DNA from: Symbiodinium natans | Taxonomy: Eukaryota > Sar > Dinophyceae > Suessiales > Symbiodiniaceae | Reading direction: 5' to 3' | Length of the DNA stretch: 64,000 nt | NCBI GenBank assembly: GCA_905221605.1 | Contig: CAJNDS010002342.1 | Span: 155,001-219,000 of the forward strand | Part shown: positions 19,676-30,128 of the stretch, piece by piece | Position numbering within the stretch: the first letter of the stretch is position 1 | Layout of the letters: every line of letters begins with the position of its first letter | Notes under the pieces: model-generated | Databases searched by the model: none | What the model saw: only the letters and a program-made list of their open reading frames with translations | What the model was told of the DNA's origin: nothing | Translations under genes and position numbers: made by a program

Positions 19676-20395
19676 GCCTTGTGTGATGTGATGTTATGTT
19701 ATGTTATGTTATGTTATGTTATGCCGTGCTGTGCTGTGCTGTGCTGTGTTGTGTCGTGTCGTGTTGTGTTGTGTTATGTCATGTTATGTTATGGTTATGG
19801 TTATGGTTATGGTTATGGTTATGGTTATGGTTATGGTTATGGTTATGGTTATGGTTATGCTTATGGTTATGGCTATAGTTATGTTATGGTTATGTTATGG
19901 TTATGGTTATGTTATGGTTATCGTTATGTTATGTTATATTGTGTTATGTTATGTTATGTTCTGTTTTGTGACGTTACGTTATGGTATGTTTATGTTTATG
20001 GTTATGGTTATGTATGTATGCGATGTTATGTAATGTGATATTATGCCATGTTATGTTATGTTATGTTATGTTATGTTGTGTTGTGTTGTGTTGTGTTGTG
20101 TTGTGTTGTGTTGTGTTGTGTTACGTTGTGGTTATGTCATGTTCTGTTTTGTTATGCCATGTTATGTTATATTATTTTGTGGTATCTTGGGTTCTGCCAT
20201 ATTGTGTTTAAGTATGCAACTGTATGTTTTGCGATGCTATATTGTGCTTTTGTCTGTTCTACCACCATGTTATACTATGTTATACTATGTTATACCAGGT
20301 TATACCATGTTATGCTCTGTTATACTATGTTAGACTATGTTATACTATGTTCTGCTACGTTCTACTATGCCATGTCATATCATACCAGGCTTGTG
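19676..20395. repeat. ATGTT/GTGTT pentamer and GGTTAT hexamer satellite
   Basis: About 700 bp of ATGTT and GTGTT pentamers, with a pure GGTTAT hexamer block at about 19793-19860 and later TATACTATGT-type decamers. Strong G/T versus A/C strand asymmetry. Long frames here come from the repeat and are not genes. Confidence 0.95.
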
Positions 20396-20410
20396 TGTAT
20401 TTTTTTCCAG

Positions 20411-20480
20411 ACTCCCAAAGAGCGATTACAGGAGGACCTCGAGCCCGATGGGAAGGAGGAGACGGAGGAGACCCTAACGA
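20411..20480 (+). CDS. Candidate exon, charged peptide
   Basis: Follows TTTTTTTCCAG, the best polypyrimidine tract and acceptor in this part. Frame 1 reads TPKERLQEDLEPDGKEETEE; frame 2 is also open. Neither could be joined to other exons. Confidence 0.35.
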
Positions 20481-20749
20481 CCCGAATCCCTGAGTCCACA
20501 GCCATGTGGTTTAGGGTTTGGGGTTTGAGGTTTAGAGTTTCCGAAACCCCTAAACTTCGCCCGATGCAACTCGGGTCGGCCAAAACCCTAAACCCTCAAT
20601 GCGCAGCCAGCAGCTAGAGTTTTTGTCGCTCGTGCTGGGGGTGGAGCGTTTCTCATTTCAGGCTTTAGGCCCTCTTTGAACGAGAGAGGGCACCCCCTTT
20701 TGGTGTCTAGGTAGCCCAGATCCCAAAACCTTAACTAAGCTCTTGCCCC

Positions 20750-21130
20750 TAAACCCTAAACAACCCTAAACCCTAAACCCCAAACCCTAAACCCTAAACC
20801 CTAAACCCTAAACCCTAAAACCTACACCCTAAACCCTAAACCCTAAACACTAAACCCTAAACCCTAAACCCTACACCCTGAACCCTAAACCCTAAACCTA
20901 AACCCGAAACCCTAAACCCCAAACCCTAAACCCTAAACCCCAAACGTTGTTCTTCCCGGAGGCGCACCCATGGCAGGCTTGCCTGACGAGCTGCTGCTCC
21001 TTGCAGGGCCAGGCACCGAATCCCCTGACCGGGCTCCGACCGCTGCGGTCGATGACGCCTTTGGCTTGGGCATGGCACGCTTAGGTTTTAGGGGTTTAGG
21101 GTTTAGGGTTTAGGGTTTAGGGTTTTTTGG
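20750..21130. repeat. CCCTAAA array, GC-rich island, TTTAGGG array
   Basis: CCCTAAA with CCCTACA variants at 20750-20945 and TTTAGGG at 21083-21130 bracket an island at 20946-21075 that has an internal CCTTGCAG before GGCCAGGC and may include an exon. The frame is unclear. Confidence 0.75.
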
Positions 21131-22879
21131 TTTTGGGGTTGAGGTTTGAGGGGACGGATTTTTCCTCCGACAGTTGTACCGTAGCTACGTCCAAGTTTTA
21201 AGCACTGTGGTTGCCCAATTAAGACATAATGGGCACGAAGCAGTGCCCCCATGCGCCCTCACCCCTAAACCCCAACAGAACCCGGTGCGAATCCTAGGTC
21301 TGAGAGCGTCAGCCTCTCCGACGTCCGGCTGCCAAAGCCCAGCTTCTGCGAAGTCTCTTTCTGGGCCGTCCAGGAGCGAGAGTTCAATGCCAGGTTCCTG
21401 TTGAGAGTTGGGGATGACTGGCCGCTGGGTTGGACTTGGAGAAGCCTTTCGGGTTTTAATCCCCTCCCCCTAGTATTACACCCCCCCACTACCCCCCAAG
21501 ACTAAATATCCATGCCACATACTCTAATATGACTATAATTGGGGTATTTACTGCCAGGGGGTAGGGGGGGGTTTCATATTCGGGGGAAGGGATTATTCGG
21601 GCTGAAAGCCTAGAAGTACTGTGATTTCGATTTCGAGTTCGACAGTCCAATAACTCAGGTACCACAAAGTCACAGCAAGACCGAGCCACGCACACCCACG
21701 AGCCTGACTGCCGCAGAGCTTGTGAACTCACGGCCACCTCGATCTTCGCATGGGACAACTGTGCTCCTGCAGCCAGAGACACCCATGATTTCCAGATATG
21801 GGACACGCACACCGGGAATTTTTATAGTTGTGTCGGAGCATCCTTGCGTGCCAGAAGCCGAAGGAAAGCAATCAGATTTTCTGTGGAAGATGCTCAATCT
21901 ATACGGACTCCTCCTCCTCGATCCAATGTCGGCCCGATACCCGTGTTCCTCACCAGGGAGATCTGGACAAAGAGGAGCAGCGCGGGTTTCTGAATTTGCG
22001 GGCCCGCGTCAACCGCTTTGGCCCTGAGCACGCTGCCAAATGCAGTTGCTAGTAGCTCAGAGTCAGCACAGCTACAGTGGGCCAACCTGGAAAACCAGAC
22101 CTACGCCCAAAGGTGGACCAGATGTGCCCGTCGCGGCCCAGAAGCTGCTCCCTCTACTTGCGCTCTGCGCCACCGCCTCACGCGTTGCGCCGGCGCGGTG
22201 TCCATCAGCTCCGGCTCCAAGAGGAGCACAGGGGCACAGAAGGGGGTGCGTTGTTGGTGCTTTTGACAGTGTTTCCGTGAGTTAGCATCAAAGAAAACGA
22301 CCCTTCATGGGCACTTCATGGGACAAGGAGTACTAGCACCCGGAACCTACAACTCACTCCCTTTCACCCTGCTGTTGTATTCGCCACGGCAAACGGAAGC
22401 CTGCATTCACGTTCGGGCCCCCCTAACTCTCACAGGCTACCTTTATTGACAGGACCCCCCCACAAGGGCGTCGGTCTGTGTAAGGAAGGTGTCTTTGGAA
22501 TGGAAACAAACGGCCGCTAGTGGCCGTAGACAGTTTTAAGCCTTGCGCGTCCAAAGTGATGGCGCCCGCCGACTGCCAACATGGTAGCCAACACCGAAAG
22601 ATGCGAGTCGGACTCAGAGCAACAATCCGTATGGTAGTTGATCACAAATATCGGTTTCCCAAAATGACCCTATATTTCCTTCAAAAACGCATAGGAACCC
22701 AAGATGCTTTCCCAGAAGGACCTGCAGATCTACCCCCCATGTCATGCCCCCAGAAAACCCTAGCTACAGCGTATGGTTAGTATAAGGTTCTGAAGGGAGG
22801 GGGGTTCAAGGGGGGTATAAAGGGTTCCGAGTACTCCGCACAACTCCCTAAAACTCCCTAAGCTTTCCTAAGGTTACCT
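21131..22879. other. 1.7 kb without telomeric arrays or a supported gene
   Basis: Several frames of 60-107 codons overlap on both strands between 21174 and 22285, none with recognisable domains or matching splice structure. It contains foldback element F1 (21441-21613). The 22,290-22,880 part shows nothing recognisable. Confidence 0.45.
21441..21613. mobile_element. Foldback element family F, copy 1
   Basis: The ends TTTCGGGTTTTAATCCCCTCCCCC and AGGGATTATTCGGGCTGAAA are approximate inverted complements. The centre, CTCTAATATGACTATAATT then GGGGTATTTA, matches the copy at 45420-45556. Confidence 0.65.
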
Positions 22880-23710
22880 TAAACCCGACACCCGAAACCC
22901 GAAACCCTCCACCCTACATAAACCCTTAACCCTAAAGCCCGAGCCCTAGAACCCTAAACCCTATACTCGAAACCCGAAGCGCACACACACACACACACAA
23001 GCCTAAACCCCTAAACCCCTAAACCCCTAAACCCCCTAAACCCCTAAACCCCTAAACCGGCCCCACCCTGCTCTTCTCTGTGAAAAGCAAGAAAGCCCCC
23101 CTTGAGGGGGGATTGGGGGGTGAACCCTAAACCCTATAATATGAGAATAGTTTGGGTGGTTGGGAAAGGACTACATGCTAACGCAAGCGAGCGGCCCGGG
23201 TGCTTTAGCACCAGCGAGCTTCCCTTCTATACACCCCAAACCCCAAACCCCAAACCCCAAACCCCAAACCCCAAACCCCAAACCCCAAACCCCAAACCCC
23301 AAACCCCAAACCCCAAACCCCAAACCCTAAACCCTAAACCCTAAACCCTAAACCCTAAAGGCTTCCAAGTCGGAAATCGTGAATACCACCGCCGCCCTCA
23401 AGCGTCCGTTTCGTCAACCCGAAACCTATGCCCCAAGCCCCAACGCCTCCACCGTGAGCCCTGCATGAGCTGCTCTCCGCCTAAAGCACGACAGGGGAAA
23501 CGCTCCCCACCCTAAACCCTAAACCCCTAAACCCTAAGCCCTCAAACCCTCAAACCCTTAAACCCTTCAACCCTTAAACCCTTAAACCCTTAAACCCGTA
23601 AACCCTTAAACCCTTAAGCCCCTAAACCCTTAAACCCCTAAACCCCAAACCCTAAACCCTAGTAAACCCTAGTAAACCCTAGTAAACCCTAGTAAACCCT
23701 AGCAGCCTTT
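22880..23710. repeat. C-orientation telomere-variant arrays
   Basis: Includes CCCTAAAC-type octamers (23010-23060), about 14 units of pure CCCCAAA (23232-23325), CCCTTAAA octamers (23560-23640) and AACCCTAGT nonamers (23660-23705). Each block is locally homogeneous. Confidence 0.9.
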
Positions 23711-23716
23711 GGGCGG

Positions 23717-23800
23717 CCATGGCCCTTGTAGCGATCTTGGTGGCGCTTGCTTGCCCGGTGATATGCCGTTGCATGACGCCTGGCCCCGATGAAGCAAAGG
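23717..23800 (+). CDS. Candidate first exon with hydrophobic N-terminus
   Basis: An ATG at about 23719 opens MALVAILVALACPVICRCM, a plausible signal anchor, between a CCCTAGT array and a TTTAGGG array (from 23800). It could not be linked to the exons at 24.2 kb. Low confidence. Confidence 0.3.
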
Positions 23801-24239
23801 GTTTAGGTTTTAGGGTTTAGGTTTAGGGTTTAGGGTTTAGGGTTTAGGGTTTAGGGTTTAGGGTTTAGGGTGTAGGTTTCAGAGTCGAGGACGCGGAGCG
23901 TTGGGGTGTCGTCAGGGTGAACCCTCAAACCCTGAAAGTTGAACTACGAGCTACGAACCCTGAGCTGGCTACGTGACGGGGCACTATGAAGCCTGGCAGA
24001 TAGGTTGTTTTGCCTGCAGGGTGTCGATTCCCCCCGACCTCTCAAGCCCTATGCCCTAGAAGCCTTGAAGCCCTGCAGCCCTAAAGCCCTGAACCCCCCA
24101 AGCGCGCAAACTCTCAAACCCAAAGCCAACCGTAGGAATCCTAAGCCCCAAATCCGAAGGTCCCAAGCCCGAGACCAAACGTTAGAAGTTGAAAGGTTTG
24201 AGTGTTTTGCAGGGTTTGACGAGGGGTCGCCCCCCCAAG

Positions 24240-24358
24240 GATGCTGCCGGACGTCGTGGGCATCAGCCAGCAGCTCTTTCGCCACCACCGCGTGCCCGAG
24301 GATATGTGGGTGGACGCCCCGTGTCTACTGCTCCCGACCACAGAGGAACGTGCAGCGG
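24240..24358 (+). CDS. Exon 1 (recognised part) of the membrane protein gene
   Basis: Acceptor CCCAAG before G, then an ATG-led frame of 39 codons plus one base; donor GT (GCGG before GTTTGGTG). The leftover base forms GCA with exon 2. Whether the ATG at 24241 is the true start is unknown. Confidence 0.5.
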
Positions 24359-27300
24359 GTTTGGTGTAGGGCCCCAAGCCCGTTCGTCAGGCTTTTGGGG
24401 TCTAGGATTGGAGGCCTTGGGGCCTTTTCGGGGTCAGGCCCTAAACCCTGAACCCTAAACCCTCAACCCTCAACCCTCAACCCTAAACCCTAAACCCTAA
24501 ACCCTAAACCCTAAACCGCAGCTCTGATCCCCAAACCTTGGGCCCTTGACAGCACCTCTCTTGGAGGAGATCGCGCAGATGCCCTCCAGGGAGCGGGAGC
24601 ACCGGGCCAGGTACTACCTGCCCCAGAGCCGCGCTAGAATGTGCGCTTTTTCGTTGTGGGGGGTGGGGGGGTGGGGGGGGGGTTGGGGGTATAGAGGAGT
24701 TTAGGTCAGAGCGTATGGCTTTGTGGCTCTTGTGCTTTTTCGTTGTGGAGGGCTGGGGGGGGGGGTGGGGGTATTAGAGGAGTTTAGGTTGGGATGTACC
24801 CCCCTATACTAACAGTCCTTAATAGGGACTATAGTACCCCCCCCCAATAGAATCCCTATGTAGGACCATCAGTGTAGGGGGAACATCCCAAAGCTTAGGG
24901 GTTTGGGGTTTAGGGTTTAGGGGTTAGGGTGCACCCCCAGAGTTTCGAGAGTTTAGGACACATAGCAAAGGACGTGAGAACTCTGAGTCGACGGGCATGG
25001 CACAAGCCTAAGCCCTAAACCCTAAACCCTAGCCCTAAACCCTAAACCCTGAACCCTAAATTTAAGAGCCTCCGGCTGAAGCCGCCGACCCCGCAGGAGA
25101 ACAAGTTTAAGGTTTGGGGTTTGCGGTTCCTGTTGGGGGGGGGGGGGTGGGGGTTGGGGGGGTGGGGGGGGTGGGGGGGGGTGGGGGGGGGGGTGGTGGG
25201 GTGGGGGGGTGGGGTGGGGGGTGAGGAAGGGGGGGGGGTAGCGGGGGGGTAGGGGGGGGGGGGTACGGGGGGGAGGGGGGGGGACCCCTCCTTTTCCCAT
25301 CCAACACGCCGCCAGTCTCGGCAGACCCTAGACCCTGAACCCGGAACCCTGAGCCCTCAACCCGAAACCCTAAACCCTAAACCCTAAACCCTGAACCCTG
25401 AACCCTAAACCCTATAAACCGTAAACCCCACTGTCGCAGCTGCGGCCCGATTGCTCCAGCCCGGAATGTCTATCTTTCAGTCGGCCAAGAATATGGCATT
25501 ATAAGGCCTTAAACCCCTTTTATATAAGCCCCAACTCCAGCACCTTAAGGAAATACCTAGTTGCCAGGGCACCTGAAGCTCTGAAGTTGGTTCAAGCGAG
25601 GTCTGCTGTGCTGCTGACCTACGGGGCCACGCTTGCGGTGGGCACGACCGTCATGACAGTTGGTCCTGCAATCTGCGGGGACAGCCGTAATGCTTACGAG
25701 CCCATGAACAACAGCATCTCTGATGACGAGGACTCGGACAGTTCGCGGACAGGCAGCGTCAATCTCCCTTGGAATCCGTACGAAGCCTCTAAGCCCTGGA
25801 TCCTAACACCCGCAACCTTAACGAGCCATGCAAAAACCCTGTTAAGCCGGTCCCCAAAACCTGAACCAAACTAAGAGCTCGGCGGCCCAAAGTTTCAACC
25901 TCAGACTGCCACAGGTCAAGCCGTGGCGGGATCTCTAAGCGCGACCAGTCAGAGACTGCTGCTGGCCGCCGTGTTCGGGGCTAACCTCGGCTTTTGCTTA
26001 GCAGCGGCCGTTGCAACCTGGGACCGTTTAGGGGTCCTAGCGGGCCCTAAACCCTAAACCCTAAACCCTAAACCCTAAACCCTAAACCCTAAACCCTAAA
26101 CCCTAAACCCTAAACCCTAAACCCTAAACCCTGAACCCTAAACCCTAAACCCTAAACCCTAAACCCTAAACCCTAAACCCTAAACTTCCGATGACTTCCT
26201 GGAGCCAAGGCAAGCCTCACAACGAACCGCCTTTCAAAGACCACCGGCCTGGACTGGGAGGTCTACTATCTCCTCTTCGCGCTGAACTGCGCGTGGCTGG
26301 TAGTGCAGGCTGCAGTTGCGGTGCTGCGGCTGCGGGGGCGGCGAACGTTTTCGCTCACTGTTTTCGCAGAATGCACGATTGCGGGCACATGGCCCATTTT
26401 CTCTGATGCGTACGATACGCTGAAGGACGTCCTTTTTGGTGCACTTTGTATCCAGTCGGAATACTGGCTGCTGAAAATCATCGGCGCCGTAAGCTGGATG
26501 TATCTCATACTAATTCACATGTATTTTGCACGCGATGACAACTGCGTAGCAGATCTCATCGCGTGCTACTTGTGCGTACTCCTGGCCCCAACCATGGCAG
26601 CAGATAGCGATGGCATCGCAGCGGAGGGCACTAACAGCTTCAACATCTGCAGCTGCTCCGCTGCAGCGGACACCTTCCTTCCGCTGCTCTACAAGCAGGC
26701 GGGCGAGTTTTCGAGGCTAACCAATGAATCCGAACAACACAGAACCTAGCATGTTATCATGATTCGGGAGGCAGACGGATACGCTAGGCCGAAGCTCATT
26801 CACTCAGGGCTGTCGGACGACGTCGGGTTTTCTGGAGCGGATCAAAGCGCCAAAAGCGCACCCTGCGCTTTCAGCTCAGGTGACGCCAACGAAGCGCCAC
26901 TTGCTCTTGTACGAGAATGTTCCACAGGCATTTTTTGCCATCGTGCCTTGGCTGCGTCAGCGGCACACGCGGCTGTCGAGCCGTTTTTTATTCCTTGCAG
27001 TCCTGAGCTAATTGGACTGTATTTCGCTTGCTGCTTGCATGCGCGAAGCTGTCAGAACTTTCTCTTGCCTTCCGGAATGCACCGAATTACGCAAGCAAAG
27101 CTTGTGACTTGCTCTATCCAACCCAGCACCTTAAGCCTCCGCTTGAGGATTCCCCGCCTAGAAGGAAACCCGACAAGGCAGGCAACACCTAAGCCTATAA
27201 CCCTGGAGCACAAAATCTTGGAGACATGCAAAAGCTGACCCGAAGCCCTGAACCCTAAACCCTTGGAACCCTAAACCCTTGAAACCCTAAACCTTTGAAA

Positions 27301-29157
27301 CCCTAAACCCTAAACCCCTAAACCCCTAACCCTAAACCCTAAACCCTAAACCCTAAACCCTAAACCCTAAACCCTAAGCCCCAAACCCGTCTGAGGTGTA
27401 CTTGTATTGGGAGGGCGGCTCCATCCTCGTCGCTCTGCTGAACCTGGCCATCCCAGCGCTCCAGATCTTCCTGACCTACACGCTGCCCCTGGGGCTTGGT
27501 TCTTCCTATTGCTGCTACTACCACGACCACGACCCATCACCACCACTAGTACTACTGCTACTGCTGCTACTACTACTTCTACTACCTCTACTACCTCTAC
27601 TACCAATGCTACCTCTACTATCTCTACTGCTTGCTACTTACTGCTTGGTACTTTCTGCTTGCTACTTGCTGAACTACTTACTACTTCATACGACGACGAC
27701 GATGACGACGACGACGCCACCACCACCACGACGACGACGACTACTACTACGACGCAAAGCGGGGCAGGGCTTGAGTTAAGTCCCTTGGGGTGTAGGTTAT
27801 GTTGAAGGATTCCTGTTTTTGCTCTCTAGATTTCCATTGTGAGGATTTCATGTTCGCTGCATGTCTTCCATATGGAAATGTGCTTAAGGCTAGGGAGTCG
27901 CAAGAGCGTGCAAGGGCGAAGTGCAAGACTGTTTTAACAAAAGCAGCGGCCCTCGAATCATGAACGACTACATACATACAAGCATATTTTACGTACATAT
28001 TTACCTGCATATTTACATGCATATTTACATACATATTTACATACATATTTACACACATATTTACATACATATTTACTTACATATTTACATACTTATTTGC
28101 ATGCATACGTACCAAGCAAGCTGAAGAAGACAAGTAAAGCCCAGGTTCATGCCACTTCGGATGAAGGCTGGAGCGCATTTCCCCGAAGCCTTCTCGGACC
28201 CTTTCGGATGCCGCGATGTAACCCCCTCTTCTCCCCAAACGCATTCACACACACACACACACTTGAGGGGTTTAGGGTTTAGGGTTTAGGGTTCAGGGTT
28301 CAGGGTTCAGGGTGTAGGGTTTAAGGGTCAGTGTTAGTAGGTCTAGATTCCTTAGCGGGGCTTCTCGAGCAGGGCTTACCGACCTCCAGTCTGGTGGAGT
28401 CAGCTGCGACCAGGGAAGTGTTTTTGATGCCTGCTTCGATACGTTTCGAGCTGCTTCTGAGTCAGTTCGCGTTGAAAATTCATCCCCTAAACCCTAAACC
28501 CTAAACCCTAAACCCTAAACCCTAAACCCTAAACCCTAAACCCCAAACCATACACCCTAAACCTTAAACCTTAAACCCCAAACCCTAAACCCTAAACCCT
28601 AAACCCTAAACCCTAAACCCTAAACCCTAAACCCTAAACCGCTTGGTTGCGCGTACCTGCCGACTCCGCGCCGCCAGCCCATGAGCCGTCCATGACTTAC
28701 TCTGCCATGTCTCATGTCGTTTGGTTTGACGGGAGACTGTAGGGTTTAGGGTTTAGGGTTTAGGGTTTAGGGTTTGAGGTTTAGGGTTTAGGGTTTAGGG
28801 TTTAGGGTTTGGGGTTTAGGGTTTAGGGTTTAGGGTTTAGGGCAAGGCCCCTAAGCTGTGGGGTATCGGTCACATGGGTGATGACCGTGTAATACAAGCA
28901 GCGGGCACCTTTGCTGCCAAGATTTGGCTTTGAATCCAGAGGTGAAGAGTCTTCTTCATCCTTGTGGCTGAAAGTCCGCCCTAACACCTGAGTAGCACCT
29001 AAACCCTAAACCCTAAACCCTAAAGCCTAAACCCCAAACCCTAAACCCTAAGCCCTAACCCTTGTATAGCTCACCAAGAGTGAGACCCCGCAAGGTGGCC
29101 CCATTCTTTGCAAAGAAGCTGGACCAAGCCACTGAGGATGGCAACGTGCTCATGGAG
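24240..29157 (+). CDS. Multi-pass membrane protein gene, eight exons
   Basis: Exons 24240-24358, 24553-24610, 25568-25752, 25915-26025, 26205-26596, 26880-26942, 27396-27493 and 29085-29157 join in phase. Donors are GT or GC; most acceptors are AG before G. The N-terminal part is soluble (ISQQLFRHHRVPEDMWVDAP). Membrane helices follow in exon 3 (VLLTYGATLAVGTTVMTVG, then an acidic loop), exon 4 (LLLAAVFGANLGFCLAAAVA), exon 5 (three or more helices with TIAGTWPIFSDAYDTLKDVL between) and exon 7 (ILVALLNLAIPALQIFLTY). Exon 6 carries LLLYENVPQAFFAI, an aromatic-rich E-x-x-PQA motif reminiscent of XK-related scramblases; that resemblance is only suggestive. Exon 8 is basic/acidic (VAPFFAKKLDQATEDGN). 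No stop was found after exon 8, and an exon of the LRR gene at 30056 follows in compatible phase. Biochemical function unknown; probably a membrane protein of a family expanded in dinoflagellates. Confidence 0.6.
24553..24610 (+). CDS. Exon 2 of the membrane protein gene
   Basis: Follows CTTGACAG and ends GCCAG before GTACTAC, a canonical donor. It encodes PLLEEIAQMPSREREHRA. The 194-nt intron before it contains a CCCTAAA array (24437-24515). Confidence 0.6.
24788..24893. mobile_element. Foldback element family B, copy 2
   Basis: TTGGGATGTACCCCCCTATA at the left and its approximate complement TAGGGGGAACATCCCAA at the right; core AGTCCTTAATAGGGACTATA as in copy 1. It lies in the intron between exons 2 and 3. 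Confidence 0.7.
25132..25285. repeat. G-rich tract of about 150 bp
   Basis: Runs of G interrupted by single T or A. Strong G-quadruplex potential on the + strand (sense for the gene), and polyproline frames on the minus strand that are not genes. It lies in an intron. Confidence 0.9.
25568..25752 (+). CDS. Exon 3 of the membrane protein gene
   Basis: TTGCCAG acceptor; the leading G completes Arg with exon 2. One hydrophobic helix, then an acidic Ser-rich loop (SISDDEDSDSSRT). Donor GC at 25753; an alternative GC donor at 25785 breaks phase with exon 4. Confidence 0.55.
25915..26025 (+). CDS. Exon 4 of the membrane protein gene
   Basis: Acceptor CCACAG; encodes a hydrophobic helix ending ATWD. 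The donor reads GACC before GTTTAGGGG, so a telomere-type heptamer is the 5' splice site itself. Confidence 0.55.
26026..26204 (+). other. Short intron almost entirely CCCTAAA array
   Basis: A 179-nt intron that starts GTTTAGGGGTCC, continues as about 20 units of CCCTAAA (26045-26185), and ends CTTCCTGGAG. The acceptor is the least certain in this gene. Confidence 0.5.
26205..26596 (+). CDS. Exon 5 of the membrane protein gene
   Basis: The longest exon of the gene. Hydrophobic segments YYLLFALNCAWLVVQAAVAV, LFGALCIQSEYWLLKIIGAV and WMYLILIHMYF, with a conserved-looking loop SDAYDTLKDV. Ends ATG before GC donor GCAGCAG. The frame would remain open past the donor to 26746, but that tail lacks coding character. 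Confidence 0.6.
26880..26942 (+). CDS. Exon 6 of the membrane protein gene, ENVPQA motif
   Basis: Exactly 21 codons, phase 0 to phase 0, between CAGCTCAG and a GT donor (ATC before GTGCCT). Encodes TPTKRHLLLYENVPQAFFAI. The frame at 26759-27238 on the same strand is a shadow. Confidence 0.6.
26943..27395 (+). other. Intron with 3' CCCTAAA array
   Basis: 453 nt; GT donor, no TTTAGGG near the 5' end, CCCTAAA array 27240-27388 ending seven bases before the CTGAG acceptor. Confidence 0.5.
27396..27493 (+). CDS. Exon 7 of the membrane protein gene
   Basis: Continues directly from exon 6: YLYWEGGSILVALLNLAI then PALQIFLTYTLPL. Donor GC (CTGGG before GCTTGG). Confidence 0.6.
27500..27755. repeat. 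CTA/CTG and GAC/ACC triplet-rich region
   Basis: Mixed CTACTG, CTACCT and GACGAC triplets over about 250 bp, in the intron after exon 7. Long frames here are low-complexity by-products. Confidence 0.85.
27965..28112. repeat. ACATACATATTT 12-mer tandem repeat
   Basis: About 12 units of CATATTTACATA with single-base variants, AT-rich against its surroundings. Confidence 0.9.
28267..29060. repeat. Alternating TTTAGGG and CCCTAAA arrays within one intron
   Basis: TTTAGGG 28267-28325, CCCTAAA 28485-28640, TTTAGGG 28741-28845, CCCTAAA 29002-29060. The last lies 25 nt from the acceptor of exon 29085. The islands 28641-28740 and 28846-29000 could hold an undetected exon. Confidence 0.85.
29085..29157 (+). 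CDS. Exon 8 of the membrane protein gene
   Basis: Acceptor GAGTGAG; reads RKVAPFFAKKLDQATEDGNV. The next dinucleotide is GA, which would be an unusual donor; otherwise the frame runs to a TAA formed in the CCCTAA array at about 29176. Confidence 0.5.
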
Positions 29158-29159
29158 GA

Positions 29160-29742
29160 CCCATCCCTAAGACCCTAACCCCTAACCCCTCTGTCCCCTA
29201 ACCCCTGAACCTTCAACCCTAACCCTAAACGCTAATCCCTAAACCTTAAACCCTAAATTCTGAACCCTAAACCTCTTGGAGGATGTTTGGGTTCGGGGGG
29301 TTGCTGGGTTTTACGCTTTCCGGGGGTGATTTTTTCAGGTTTTCAGGGTTTTGTGGCTGAGTCGTGGCGTTGGGGCTGAGACCCTTGCGAGACGGAGGCC
29401 GGACCAGGGCCTCGATACTAACCCTCGCTTGGGCCCAGGGTCACAGGCCCATGAAGCCGATCCCCCCAAAGGGCTCATGGTGGCGCGGGTTCCGTCCCTC
29501 TGAACCACGAGCATCTCGACCAGAATGAACTCGGAAAAGGCCCTTATGAGCAGTGATTCTGTGGCTCTCGGCGTGACGATGACGAGGTGCAACAGTGATG
29601 AGAGTCTTGAGCAGGATCAGCTTAACGAATGCTGGGGATGGACACAACACGGAGACCTGCATGATCCTCGAACGCAAGCACTTCTTGCTGGAAGACCAGG
29701 AGCACAGCTCTTCAATCGCAACTTCGCGATTACCATCGCCCA

Positions 29743-29774
<32 letters not shown>

Positions 29775-29944
29775 GATGATGATGATGACGATGATGATGA
29801 TGATGAGAAACAACAACAGAAGGCGGCACGCGAGACCATGCTCCGGCTGAACTAAGAAGTTGCAGCCAAACGCTGAACTCTCCTGGTCTCTGAACCCCCC
29901 CCCCCCCTCCCATTCTTGGGCGGGCCAAAATGCCCTTAGACTCA
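29160..29944. other. Intronic or intergenic region with CCCTAAA array and GAT repeat
   Basis: A degenerate CCCTAAA array (29160-29275) is followed by unique DNA and a GAT/GAC triplet run (29741-29805) that gives poly-Asp or poly-His frames. An 86-codon + frame (29595-29855) ends at a stop after the repeat; I do not accept it as a gene. Confidence 0.5.
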
Positions 29945-30055
29945 ACCCTAAACCCTAAACCCTAAACCCGAGCCCTAAACCCTAAACCCTAAACCCGAAA
30001 GACCCTAAACCCGAAAAACCCTCAACCCTAAGAACCCCTGAGAGCTTCCCCAGAG

Positions 30056-30128
30056 GCGCGCGTCCTCCACGAGACGGAGCTGTGCGACGACCCCCAGCTC
30101 CTGGGGCCGGTCCTCCACAACTGCCGGA
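30056..30128 (+). CDS. LRR gene exon a
   Basis: Acceptor CCCAGAG; 24 codons plus one base; ends CGGA before GC. Reads VLHETELCDDPQLLGPVLHN then CR. CCCTAAA array 29942-30030 on the left, TTTAGGG array 30162-30265 on the right. Confidence 0.55.

Noticed and set aside
19679-20617. Overlapping plus-strand frames of 60-189 codons rich in Cys, Tyr, Val and Leu
   Set aside because: Products of ATGTT/GGTTAT repeats in all three frames; no real composition or domain.
25022-25307. Polyproline frames on the minus strand
   Set aside because: Translations of a G-run tract; no independent support.
26303-27238. Two long plus-strand frames taken as complete proteins
   Set aside because: The first is a real exon plus read-through beyond its GC donor; the second is out of frame with the exon carrying ENVPQA and is a shadow.
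29595-29855. Acidic poly-Asp protein exon
   Set aside because: Created by a GAT triplet repeat; the opposite strand is equally open as poly-His, and no splice structure supports it.
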